A stretch of DNA of 64,000 nt from Methanocaldococcus villosus KIN24-T80 (GTDB lineage Archaea > AGJL01 > Methanococci > Methanococcales > Methanocaldococcaceae). The notes under the pieces were generated by a model. It ran no database searches, was not told the origin of the DNA, and saw only the letters and a list, made by a program, of their open reading frames with translations. The stretch is from contig NZ_AQUK01000001.1 of the NCBI RefSeq assembly GCF_000371805.1, positions 1 through 64,000 of the forward strand, given 5' to 3'. How positions within the stretch are numbered: the first letter of the stretch is position 1; each line of letters begins with the position of its first letter. A program made the translations under genes and the position numbers. Positions 25,067 to 32,742 of the stretch are shown one piece after another.

Positions 25067-25366
25067 ATGATATTGGCTACATTAGGATATTTATTAGTTT
25101 TATTAAAAGCTATAACAGAATCCTGGATTGATGTAGTTAAGAGATGTATTAATGGGCAGATAAAGCCAGAAGTTGTTGAGATAGAGTCAATAATCAATAA
25201 CCCTACTGGGTTAATATTACTCTCATGGTCAATTACAGCTACTCCAGGGACATTGGTTATAGATTTAGATACAGAAAAAAGAAAATTAAAAGTAGCTTGT
25301 ATCTATCCAAGAAAAAGAGAAAATATTGTTCCATTTGAGCCATATATAAAGAAGATGTTTGATTAG
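25067..25366 (+). CDS. MnhE/MrpE-like membrane subunit (possible EhbA)
   Basis: 99 aa with one or two N-terminal membrane segments and the MnhE signature near the middle: [18 protein letters not shown]. MnhE-like proteins are subunits of multisubunit Na+/H+ antiporters and of energy-converting hydrogenases such as Ehb and Mbh. It stands alone here with no other antiporter subunit beside it. In Methanococcales ehb genes are scattered, so this may be EhbA, but that is inference. The next gene begins 19 nt downstream. Confidence 0.72.
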   Translation: MILATLGYLLVLLKAITESWIDVVKRCINGQIKPEVVEIESIINNPTGLILLSWSITATPGTLVIDLDTEKRKLKVACIYPRKRENIVPFEPYIKKMFD

Positions 25367-25385
25367 TATTTGAGTGTGATTATGT

Positions 25386-26348
25386 ATGATAGATATTAGG
25401 GAGTTAAAGAAAATAGTTAATCCTTTTTTTCTAACAATAAGGAAAGATAAAATATTGGTTAATAATAAAAGGATGGCAAGAATATCAAAGATAAAAATGA
25501 AAAAAATAGAAAAAATGTTTAATATTCCTGTCATATACTCAAAAACATATGAATATATATCAACAAAAGTTGGGAGATTTATTAATAAGTATAAAATCCT
25601 CTCAGCTAGGGATACTGTTTTAGTAGGTTTTAGTGGAGGTAAGGATAGTTTAATACTTTTACATCTTTTAGAACCATATACAAGGAAGCTGGGGATTAAG
25701 TTAATAGCTGTGACAGTAGATGTTAATATAGGGGGAGTGAGACCTTGGAAAAATATAGATTTGTTAAAATATCACTGTGACATGTTAAATATTCCTTTAG
25801 TTGTATTAAAAAGTGATTTAGATGTTGTAGAGCTTTCAAAAATATTAACTGAGCACTCTAAAGGTATGGAATTTTCTCCATGTTTTTCTTGTTCTATTAT
25901 AAAGAGATATTTGATAGGTAAGTATGCAAAAGAATTAGCTGAAAAGGAAAATATTGATTATGAAAAAATAAAATTAGCCTATGGTCATAATCTTGATGAT
26001 AATTCTGATACTATATTGGCTAATTTATTTAAAGGAGAAAAGATAAGATATATGAGGCCAGTAACTAAATTTAAATCTAATGTAGTTGATTTTATAAAAT
26101 TTAAATTGGATTTGGAACCTTTAACTATTATAAGACCTATGCTCCAAATTTTAGAAGATGATATTGTAAAGGCTTTAGATGAATGTAATTTAGAATATTA
26201 TAAAGATAAAGAGGTTTGTCCATACAGTAGGGATAGAGGAGATAGTATTAGGAGAAGATGTCATGAAATTTTAGAAGAATTAGAAAAAGAGATTCCTAAT
26301 ATTAGAGAAATGATTGTTAGTTCAGCAATAAAAACTATTGAAGGTTAA
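25386..26348 (+). CDS. TtcA/TtuA-type tRNA thiolation protein
   Basis: 320 aa of the adenine-nucleotide alpha-hydrolase family. The PP-loop is GFSGGKDSLILLHLL (near residue 82). A CxxC motif follows in FSPCFSCSIIKRYL, then GHNLDDNSDTILANL. Two further cysteines lie near the end (KEVCPYS and RRRCHEIL). This family activates a tRNA base with ATP and transfers sulfur to it (2-thiouridine or 2-thiocytidine). Which base is unknown. The start ATG at 25386 follows GTGTGATTATGT; an overlapping ATG at 25382 reads only 5 codons. It overlaps the convergent PIN gene by 4 bp. Confidence 0.85.
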   Translation: MIDIRELKKIVNPFFLTIRKDKILVNNKRMARISKIKMKKIEKMFNIPVIYSKTYEYISTKVGRFINKYKILSARDTVLVGFSGGKDSLILLHLLEPYTRKLGIKLIAVTVDVNIGGVRPWKNIDLLKYHCDMLNIPLVVLKSDLDVVELSKILTEHSKGMEFSPCFSCSIIKRYLIGKYAKELAEKENIDYEKIKLAYGHNLDDNSDTILANLFKGEKIRYMRPVTKFKSNVVDFIKFKLDLEPLTIIRPMLQILEDDIVKALDECNLEYYKDKEVCPYSRDRGDSIRRRCHEILEELEKEIPNIREMIVSSAIKTIEG

Positions 26349-26734
26349 ACCATACCAAAAACTACAAAATATTTTTTTTGTCTAACAACCATTACAGGGA
26401 TATTATTATTTAATAAACTTTCTTTTAACTCTTTATCATTTGTAGCTACAATAACATTTTTGTTATTCTTAGCAAAGTTAAGTATTGCTTCATCACCATA
26501 ACCTTCACATTTAACAACTTTATATTTTCCAATCTTTGATAGTGCTAATTTTATAGCCATTTTTTCTTTTCCTTTTAAATCCCTTTTTAATAGATCCTCT
26601 AACTCTTTTTTAATAGGAGAAAGTATAACAATATCAAATTTAGCATTTAATGCCCTTTCTATTTCATAATCAAAATTTATCCCATGCTTAAATACATATA
26701 TTAAAAAGTTAGTATCTGGAACTATTAAGTACAT
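26345..26734 (-). CDS. PIN-domain protein (Fcf1/VapC-like nuclease)
   Basis: About 129 aa from ATG 26734. The first PIN acidic residue is in [13 protein letters not shown]. Others include the Glu in [11 protein letters not shown] and the Asp in [11 protein letters not shown]. The length and [10 protein letters not shown] motif resemble archaeal Fcf1/Utp24-type PIN proteins as much as VapC toxins. No VapB-type antitoxin ORF is adjacent, which argues against a toxin pair. It probably cleaves RNA. It sits on the opposite strand between two tRNA-thiolation-type genes; its 3' end overlaps the first by 4 bp and its start is 21 nt from the second. Confidence 0.8.
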   Translation of the reverse strand: MYLIVPDTNFLIYVFKHGINFDYEIERALNAKFDIVILSPIKKELEDLLKRDLKGKEKMAIKLALSKIGKYKVVKCEGYGDEAILNFAKNNKNVIVATNDKELKESLLNNNIPVMVVRQKKYFVVFGMV

Positions 26735-26755
26735 AAGAATCACTTGGTGATGTTT

Positions 26756-27637
26756 ATGGGTTGTAAGTTATGTGGTAAGGAAGAGTTTTATAAAGGACTT
26801 TGCAAAGAACATTATATTAACTATTTTGAAAATCTTGTTAAAAAATCTATAAAAAAATATAGTATGTTAAAGGATAGTGAGAAAATTCTTGTTTCTGTTT
26901 CTGGAGGAAAAGACAGTCATGCTGTAGCATGGGTATTAAAAAAGTTAGGTTATGACATTGAACTTTTCCATATTAATCTAGGGATTAAAAATTTTTCTGA
27001 AATTTCTCTTAAAGAGGTTAAAAAGCTCTCAAATATTTTAGATTTACCATTACATGTTGTTAATTTAAAAGATATAACTGGAAAAACTATAGAAAATGTC
27101 AAAAAGAAACACTGTTCTATATGTGGAATAACAAAGAGATATTTAATGAATAGATTTGGATATGAAAATGGATTTGATGTAATAGTTACAGGACATAATT
27201 TAGATGATGAAGTTTCTTTTATGATAAACAATATATTAAATTGGGATATTGTCCATTTATCAAAACATGATCCTGTACTTCCAGCACATGATAAGTTCTT
27301 AAAGAAAGTAAAAATATTCTATGAAATTGAGGAAGAATTAATTTTAAAATATGCTTTGGCAGAAAATATACCATTTACTACTGCTGAGTGCAAATATAGA
27401 AAAGATGCTATAACTTTAAGACATAGGATGTACTTTAATGAATTAAAAAAATATAGAGAAAATATAAAATTACAGTTTTTACATGGTTATTTAAAACATA
27501 AAGATATTTTTAAGGTTGATGATAATTTTAAATTTAGAGAGTGTGAAATATGTGGAATGACTTCTGCTGGTAAGATATGTTCATTCTGTAGGGTTTGGAA
27601 GATAAAAAAGAATTTTAAGTTGCAATCCCAAATTTGA
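26756..27637 (+). CDS. TtuA/Ncs6-type tRNA 2-thiolation protein
   Basis: 293 aa from ATG 26756, chosen by GGTGA 5 nt upstream. It has an N-terminal zinc finger ([17 protein letters not shown]), the PP-loop [16 protein letters not shown], the CxxC of [23 protein letters not shown], and a C-terminal zinc finger ([16 protein letters not shown]). Two flanking zinc fingers around a PP-loop ATPase are the TtuA/Ncs6 layout for 2-thiouridine formation at position 34 or 54 of tRNA, the latter raising thermal stability. The stop codon lies in the loop of a 12-bp hairpin (27618-27649). Confidence 0.87.
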   Translation: MGCKLCGKEEFYKGLCKEHYINYFENLVKKSIKKYSMLKDSEKILVSVSGGKDSHAVAWVLKKLGYDIELFHINLGIKNFSEISLKEVKKLSNILDLPLHVVNLKDITGKTIENVKKKHCSICGITKRYLMNRFGYENGFDVIVTGHNLDDEVSFMINNILNWDIVHLSKHDPVLPAHDKFLKKVKIFYEIEEELILKYALAENIPFTTAECKYRKDAITLRHRMYFNELKKYRENIKLQFLHGYLKHKDIFKVDDNFKFRECEICGMTSAGKICSFCRVWKIKKNFKLQSQI

Positions 27638-27649
27638 GGGATTGCAACT
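27618..27649. terminator. Perfect 12-bp inverted repeat between convergent genes
   Basis: AGTTGCAATCCC (27618-27629) and GGGATTGCAACT (27638-27649) pair without mismatch around an 8-nt loop that contains the TGA stop of the thiolation gene. The rpsJ gene converges from the other side. A bidirectional transcription end or mRNA 3' structure is the simplest reading; archaeal termination usually relies on T-tracts rather than hairpins, so the role is inferred. Confidence 0.6.
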
Positions 27650-27688
27650 GAATTTTGGCTTATGAAGTTTTAACTATACAAAATAGCT

Positions 27689-28000
27689 TCATTTATTAAC
27701 AAACTGTATTTCAATTTGCACATTATCAGGAATCTTTATTTTTACTATATGCCTTAAAGCTCTTTCATCTGCATCAATTTCTATTAATCTTTTATGTATT
27801 TTCATTGTAAATCTATCAAATGTTGATGAACCTTCCCCATCTGGAGATCTCCTAACTGTTACTTTTAACTTTTTTGTTGGTAATGGAATAGGTCCTGAAA
27901 TATCCACTCCTGTTTTTTCTGCTATTTCTCTTATCTGCCTACAAACATCATCTAAAATTTTATGATCTGTACTAGTCAATTTTATTCTTGCAACTTGCAA
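27689..28000 (-). CDS. rpsJ: Ribosomal protein S10 (uS10)
   Basis: 103 aa beginning [20 protein letters not shown]. It contains [20 protein letters not shown] and [15 protein letters not shown], conserved S10 segments, and ends [10 protein letters not shown]-like ([10 protein letters not shown]). The start is TTG at 28000: GGTGA lies 5 nt before it, whereas the in-frame GTG and ATG at 28009 and 28006 are inside the ribosome-binding site, and the TTG start gives the normal archaeal length. It follows the EF-1alpha gene by 61 nt on the same strand, the classic archaeal tuf-rpsJ pair. Confidence 0.96.
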   Translation of the reverse strand: MQVARIKLTSTDHKILDDVCRQIREIAEKTGVDISGPIPLPTKKLKVTVRRSPDGEGSSTFDRFTMKIHKRLIEIDADERALRHIVKIKIPDNVQIEIQFVNK

Positions 28001-28061
28001 TATCATCACCTTAAAATATTTAAGAATTTAAAAAGTTTTGTTTAAAAAATTAAAAAAGAGT

Positions 28062-29348
28062 TTATTTGTTTTTAGGTTTGACATCTATAGCCATTCCAGC
28101 AGCTATTGTCATACCCATATCTCTAATAGCAAACCTTCCTAACTGTGGAATTTCTCTAACATTCTCAATAACCATTGGTTTTGTTGGTTTTACTCTGACT
28201 ATAGCAGCATCTCCAGTTTTTAAGAACTGTGGATTTTCTTCAATAACTTGCCCTGTTCTTGGATCTAATTTTTTCAATAATTCAATGAATGTACATGCTA
28301 CTTGAGCTGTGTGAGCATGGAAGACTGGTGTGTATCCTACTGTTATTGCTGTTGGGTGTTGTAAGACAACAATTTGAGCTGTGAATTCTTCAGCAACTGT
28401 TGGTGGATTATCTGGGTGTCCACAAACGTCTCCTCTCTTGATATCTTTCTTACTAACCCCTCTTACGTTAAATCCAATATTATCTCCTGGTTCAGCTACT
28501 TGGATAGGTTCGTGGTGCATTTCAATAGATTTAACCTCTCCACTAACACCTGCTGGTTCAAATACTACTTTATCTCCAACTTTCAAGACTCCTGTTTCTA
28601 CTCTCCCAACAGGAACAGTACCTACCCCTGTAATTGAATAAACATCTTGTATTGGGATTCTTAATGGTAAGTTTACAGGTTTTTCTGGTGGTTGGAACTT
28701 ATCAATAGCTTCAACTAATGTTGGACCTTTGTACCATGGCATGTTTTCTGATCTTTTAACAACATTATCTCCTTTTAATGAAGCTGTTGGTATGAAGTCA
28801 ATTTTACTTGGGTCATAACCTAATATCTTTAATAACTGTTCAGATAACATTTTTTTCATTTTTTCATATTCTTCTTGGCTGTAGTTGACTGTGTCCATTT
28901 TGTTTATACAAACAGCTATTTGTTTAATACCTAATGTTCTTGCTAAGAACATGTGTTCTCTTGTTTGTGGTTGAATTCCTGTTTTAGCGTCATTAACATC
29001 AACAACTAATATAGCTGCATCTGCTTGTGAAGCTCCAGTAATCATATTTTTAATGAAATCTCTGTGTCCAGGACAGTCCACAATAGTAACTTCATATTTG
29101 TTAGTTTCAAATTTCTTGTGAGCTACGTCTATTGTAACCCCTCTTTCTCTTTCTTCTTTTAATTTATCCATAACATAAGCAAACTCGAATCCTGCTTTTC
29201 CTCTCTCTTGAGCTTCTCTTTTTAATTTTTCTAATTCTTGTGGGTCAATAGCTCCACTGTCATAAAGTAATCTACCAACAGTTGTAGATTTTCCAGCATC
29301 GACGTGTCCTATGAATGCTACATTTAAAACGGGTTTTTGCTTAGCCAT
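28062..29348 (-). CDS. tuf: Elongation factor 1-alpha
   Basis: 428 aa from ATG 29348 (GGTGA plus 5 nt). It delivers aminoacyl-tRNA to the ribosome. GTPase motifs are [10 protein letters not shown] (G1), [10 protein letters not shown] (switch I), VDCPGHRDF (G3), NKMDTV (G4) and TASLKG (G5). The remaining domains II and III are complete, ending [10 protein letters not shown]. Codon choice is cleaner than in neighbouring genes, as expected for very high expression. It is read with rpsJ. The upstream spacer to the divergent DUF1847 gene (29349-29462) holds an inverted repeat. Confidence 0.97.
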   Translation of the reverse strand: MAKQKPVLNVAFIGHVDAGKSTTVGRLLYDSGAIDPQELEKLKREAQERGKAGFEFAYVMDKLKEERERGVTIDVAHKKFETNKYEVTIVDCPGHRDFIKNMITGASQADAAILVVDVNDAKTGIQPQTREHMFLARTLGIKQIAVCINKMDTVNYSQEEYEKMKKMLSEQLLKILGYDPSKIDFIPTASLKGDNVVKRSENMPWYKGPTLVEAIDKFQPPEKPVNLPLRIPIQDVYSITGVGTVPVGRVETGVLKVGDKVVFEPAGVSGEVKSIEMHHEPIQVAEPGDNIGFNVRGVSKKDIKRGDVCGHPDNPPTVAEEFTAQIVVLQHPTAITVGYTPVFHAHTAQVACTFIELLKKLDPRTGQVIEENPQFLKTGDAAIVRVKPTKPMVIENVREIPQLGRFAIRDMGMTIAAGMAIDVKPKNK

Positions 29349-29400
29349 ATTTATCACCTAAGTTCCAAATATTTCTTATTAAGGTAATAAGATTACATAT

Positions 29401-29424
29401 TTTGATAATAGATGTTTTATCAAA
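29401..29424. promoter_or_regulatory. Inverted repeat in the tuf/DUF1847 divergent promoter
   Basis: TTTGATAA (29401-29408) and TTATCAAA (29417-29424) are perfect inverted copies separated by 8 nt. They lie about 52 bp upstream of the tuf start and about 38 bp upstream of the DUF1847 start. A TATA-like CTATATAAA at about 29441-29449 belongs to the DUF1847 promoter. It could be a regulator site; no regulator is identified. Confidence 0.35.
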
Positions 29425-29462
29425 TATTTATTAATTCCCTATATAAACTTTTTGGTGAAACC

Positions 29463-30050
29463 ATGAGATGTGCAAGATGTAATAAAAAGGAATGTAAAAA
29501 TGGAAAAAATTGTAAGGAAGAGATACTAGATAATATTTTGGAAGAATACAAAAAAGAAGAAAACCTAAAAATAGCAAAAGTTTCTTCCTTCATTGAAGGA
29601 AATTTCTATATGAAAAAAACTAGATTAGAGGAAATTATTGAATTTTGCAAAATGATGAATTATAAAAAGATAGGTATAGCCTTTTGCATAGGATTGGAGA
29701 GAGAAGCAAAGATTTTAGATGAAATACTGTCAAAACATTTTGAGGTTTATTCAGTATGCTGTAAAGTCTGTGGTATTGATAAAGATAAATTTGAATTAAC
29801 ACATATAAATAAGGAACAAAAAGAAACTATGTGTAATCCTATTGCACAAGCTCTAATTTTGAATGAAAAAAAGACTGATTTAAATATTATTGTTGGTCTT
29901 TGTATTGGGCATGATATTTTATTTCAAAAATACTCAAAAGCTCCAACAACAACATTTGTGGTTAAAGATAGAATATTAGCCCATAATCCTTTAGGAGCTA
30001 TTTATAGTAAATATTATTTAAATAAATTTGGAGTTTATGACAAAGATTAA
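29463..30050 (+). CDS. DUF1847 cysteine-rich protein
   Basis: 195 aa from ATG 29463 (GGTGAAACC just upstream). It is rich in cysteine: MRCARCNKKECKNGKNC at the N-terminus, CCKVCGIDKD in the middle, MCNPIAQALILN and GLCIGHDILF later. It matches the DUF1847 family of presumed metal-binding proteins with a Rossmann-like core (KIGIAFCIGLEREAKI). Function unknown; redox or metal handling is inference. The last 33 bp overlap the convergent membrane transferase gene, so both C-termini are read from the same DNA. Confidence 0.8.
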   Translation: MRCARCNKKECKNGKNCKEEILDNILEEYKKEENLKIAKVSSFIEGNFYMKKTRLEEIIEFCKMMNYKKIGIAFCIGLEREAKILDEILSKHFEVYSVCCKVCGIDKDKFELTHINKEQKETMCNPIAQALILNEKKTDLNIIVGLCIGHDILFQKYSKAPTTTFVVKDRILAHNPLGAIYSKYYLNKFGVYDKD

Positions 30051-30896
30051 AGCAATAATACAGAAGATAATTTCTATAATGTAGAGAACAACAACTAATT
30101 GCCACTCTTTCATAGGTTTAAATTTTAGAATTAATCTTGGTAAAGATAAATAGCCAGATATATAATATAATTTATTATCCTCTCCTAAAACTGTTGGTTT
30201 ATGTTCATCTCTACTCATAACTCCTGCAGTTATAAATTTTAAAGAAGCATCAACAATGTAAGGAGTCATGATTATTAAAAATGGGATATATTGATGATAA
30301 ATCACAGCTAAAGTGGACAAAAAAGCACCTATTGGTAATGTTCCCACATCTCCTGGAAATACTTTAGCAGGATATTTATTATATATAAATAATCCAAAAT
30401 AAGATGCAGAGAATATTAAAAGGGCATGGTAAGCATCATAATATCCATATATGTAACAAAATATAGCTAAAAAAAATGATGATATTATTCCTAAACCTAT
30501 CTCTAAACCATTAAATCCTGCAAGCATATTTGTTAAATTAGAAAATACTGTAATAGATACAGCTAATAATAACACTTCCCATAAAGAGATAAACCCATTT
30601 ATATATAAAAAATATCCAAAAATTAGGCTAAATATGAATAGAAAGATTAGTTTTTCTTTAGGTTTTAGCTTAGAGATATCATCAATTATTCCTAACAAAC
30701 CTGAAAAGACTATTGGAATAATATAAAAAACTTTTATAAATGGTATAAATAGTATATTAGATAAAAGAGGAGCAATTCCCCCCATTTCAGGAATTTTTTT
30801 CTTATCTTTTTTATGTAAATCATGCCCAAACATGTTTATTCTTTTAATTAAAAAATATGTTAAACCTAATGAAAATAAAAAGGCAAATATTTCCAT
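30018..30896 (-). CDS. MraY/Alg7-family phospho-sugar transferase
   Basis: 292 aa with about ten membrane spans. Family motifs are KKKIPEMGGIAPLLSN, GLLGIIDDISKLKPKEK (DD motif), NMLAGFNGLEIGLG and KVFPGDVGTLPIGA. The family transfers sugar-1-phosphate, usually GlcNAc-1-P, from UDP-sugar to a polyprenyl phosphate. In archaea this starts N-glycan synthesis for the S-layer and archaellin. The BtpA-like gene ends in the start of this one (1-bp overlap), so they are coupled. Confidence 0.9.
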   Translation of the reverse strand: MEIFAFLFSLGLTYFLIKRINMFGHDLHKKDKKKIPEMGGIAPLLSNILFIPFIKVFYIIPIVFSGLLGIIDDISKLKPKEKLIFLFIFSLIFGYFLYINGFISLWEVLLLAVSITVFSNLTNMLAGFNGLEIGLGIISSFFLAIFCYIYGYYDAYHALLIFSASYFGLFIYNKYPAKVFPGDVGTLPIGAFLSTLAVIYHQYIPFLIIMTPYIVDASLKFITAGVMSRDEHKPTVLGEDNKLYYISGYLSLPRLILKFKPMKEWQLVVVLYIIEIIFCIIALIFVINSKFI

Positions 30897-31654
30897 TATC
30901 TCCCTCTAAGTGATTTAAATAATTCAGCTATTCTTTTGGCCCTATTTATATCAATCTCATTATTTACATTTCCATTCCTTTTTATATAGCTACCTATAAT
31001 AAAACCATCAGCTAAGTTTATAAACTTCTTTATATTTTCTTCATTCACACCTGAACCAATAATAGTGGGAATATTATATTTCTTAGCTAACTTTACATCT
31101 TCTATATTAACTTCTTCCCCTGTTCTTCTTCCAGAAATGATAATAGCATCAGCTAAAGCTCTCTCATATGTGTCTAATAATGATGTTTCAAAATCTATAA
31201 ACTGATAACTATGTTTTACATGAACATCAGCATAAATTTTAATCTTTGATGGGACAAGTTTCTTTAGTCTAAAAAGTTCATGAGCATTCCCCTCAATAAT
31301 TCCCTGATCAGTTATAGCTACACCATTTAAAACATTTACTCTTATAAAATCAGCTTTTATGGCATAAGCTATGGAATAACTAGCTATAGAGTCATTTCTT
31401 AATACATTTATTCCTATTTTCATACCCACTTCTTCTTTAATAGCTTTAGCTATAACAGTAAATGATGCTAAAGTAATTTTATCTATCTCTTTTTTAAAAG
31501 GTTTGTCATTAAAATTCTCTATTAGAACAGCATCAAAATTAGCTTCTTCCAATTTTTTAGCCTCTTTTATAGCAAAATCTATAACATCATCTAAATTATC
31601 TTCATAAAGGTAGCTTCCAGGTAGTGGCTTTAGATGAACCATTCCAATTAGCAA
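30896..31654 (-). CDS. BtpA/SgcQ-family TIM-barrel protein
   Basis: About 252 aa from TTG 31654, chosen because GGTGATAA lies just upstream; an ATG at 31642 is an alternative. It begins LIGMVHLKPLPGS, the family's N-terminal signature, with KIYADVHVKHSY and TIIGSGVNEENI later, typical of the phosphate-binding TIM-barrel end. BtpA in cyanobacteria affects photosystem I stability; the archaeal role is unknown. It precedes and is coupled to the MraY/Alg7-like gene, and is divergent from the NikR-like gene at 31718. Confidence 0.82.
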   Translation of the reverse strand: MLIGMVHLKPLPGSYLYEDNLDDVIDFAIKEAKKLEEANFDAVLIENFNDKPFKKEIDKITLASFTVIAKAIKEEVGMKIGINVLRNDSIASYSIAYAIKADFIRVNVLNGVAITDQGIIEGNAHELFRLKKLVPSKIKIYADVHVKHSYQFIDFETSLLDTYERALADAIIISGRRTGEEVNIEDVKLAKKYNIPTIIGSGVNEENIKKFINLADGFIIGSYIKRNGNVNNEIDINRAKRIAELFKSLRGR

Positions 31655-31717
31655 ATTATCACCCAATTTATATATAGTATTAATAAATATTATTTTAATT
31701 AGCAATAGGGTGAAACT

Positions 31718-32092
31718 ATGGGAAGAATATCTATAACCATTGAAAAAAATTTGTTAAAAGAGATAGATAAGATAAACGGTGAGAATAGGTCAAAAGTTAT
31801 AAGGGAGGCTGTGGAGTATTATATAAAAAAATATGATTGGTTAAGGAGAATAGAATCAAAGTTAGGAGAAGTTAGTTTAATTTATAATCCTAAAGGGAAA
31901 AAAGATATAATAGAGTTAGAAAGTAAATATAAAGATATTATTATAGTCTCACTAGAAACCAGATTTAATAATAAAATTTTAAGAATTACTGCTATAAAAG
32001 GAGATAGAGAAAAAATCATTGAGTTTGTAAATAAATTAAAAGGATTAAAAAATGTTGAAATGGTTAAATTAACTACTATAAGTATAAAATAA
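31718..32092 (+). CDS. Second NikR-like ribbon-helix-helix protein, no visible metal site
   Basis: 124 aa. The N-terminal ribbon-helix-helix is GRISITIEKNLLKEIDKI, then NRSKVIREAVEYYIKKY. The C-terminal half is an ACT-like domain (VSLIYNPKGKKDIIELESKY, LRITAIKGDREKIIEFVNKL). There is no cysteine or histidine in the part where NikR binds nickel, so it is unlikely to sense Ni in the usual way. RBS GGGTGAAACT precedes ATG 31718. It is 18 nt upstream of the fumarylacetoacetase-type gene and may control the divergent BtpA-like unit. Confidence 0.75.
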   Translation: MGRISITIEKNLLKEIDKINGENRSKVIREAVEYYIKKYDWLRRIESKLGEVSLIYNPKGKKDIIELESKYKDIIIVSLETRFNNKILRITAIKGDREKIIEFVNKLKGLKNVEMVKLTTISIK

Positions 32093-32110
32093 TTTTTAAG
32101 GTGAGAAATC

Positions 32111-32725
32111 TTGGATATAAGAAAGATTAATCCTACAAAAATTGTTTGTGTAGGTCTCAATTACATAGATCATGCAAAAGAGCTAAATCTTCCTATTCCT
32201 GATGAACCTATCATTTTTTTAAAGCCTCCATCATCTATAATTTATGATGGAGATTATATTATAAAACCAAAGATATGTAAAAGATTAGATCATGAAGTAG
32301 AATTAGCATTTATTATAAAGAAAAAATGTAAAGATGTAAAAAAAGATCATGAAGATTATATTTTAGGATACACTATTTTAAATGATGTAACTGCAAGAGA
32401 TCTGCAAAAAAAAGATGGACAATGGACAAGAGCTAAGAGTTTTGATACTTTTTGTCCAATAGGGCCAAGAATTGTTAAAGATATAGACCCAATGAATTTA
32501 AAAATAGAGTGTAGAGTTAATAATGAGGTAAGGCAAAAGTCAAACACTAAAAATATGATATTTGATATCTACTACCTATTAGAGTTTGTATCATCAATAA
32601 TGACATTATATCCTGGAGATATAATTTCCACTGGCACTCCTCCAGGAGTTTCAGAGATTAAAAGAGGGGATGTTGTAGAGTGTGAAATAGAGAATATAGG
32701 GATTTTAAAAAATTATGTTAAATGA
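32111..32725 (+). CDS. Fumarylacetoacetate hydrolase-family enzyme
   Basis: 204 aa, the compact form of the family. The motifs are VGLNYIDHAKEL, IIFLKPPSS, the metal ligands in DHEVELAFIIKK (ExE) and YTILNDVTARDLQ, and PGDIISTGTPPGV at the end. Members hydrolyse or decarboxylate 2,4-dioxo acids. The substrate here is unknown. The start is TTG at 32111, with GGTGA 6 nt upstream. It is followed 17 nt later by nrpR on the same strand, after the NikR-like gene, so three plus-strand genes may form one transcript. Confidence 0.88.
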   Translation: MDIRKINPTKIVCVGLNYIDHAKELNLPIPDEPIIFLKPPSSIIYDGDYIIKPKICKRLDHEVELAFIIKKKCKDVKKDHEDYILGYTILNDVTARDLQKKDGQWTRAKSFDTFCPIGPRIVKDIDPMNLKIECRVNNEVRQKSNTKNMIFDIYYLLEFVSSIMTLYPGDIISTGTPPGVSEIKRGDVVECEIENIGILKNYVK

Positions 32726-32742
32726 TATTTAAGGTGTTATAA

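Noticed and set aside
26345-26734. VapBC toxin-antitoxin locus
   Set aside because: Only the PIN protein is present; no small antitoxin-like frame lies next to it, and its motifs are as close to Fcf1-type proteins.
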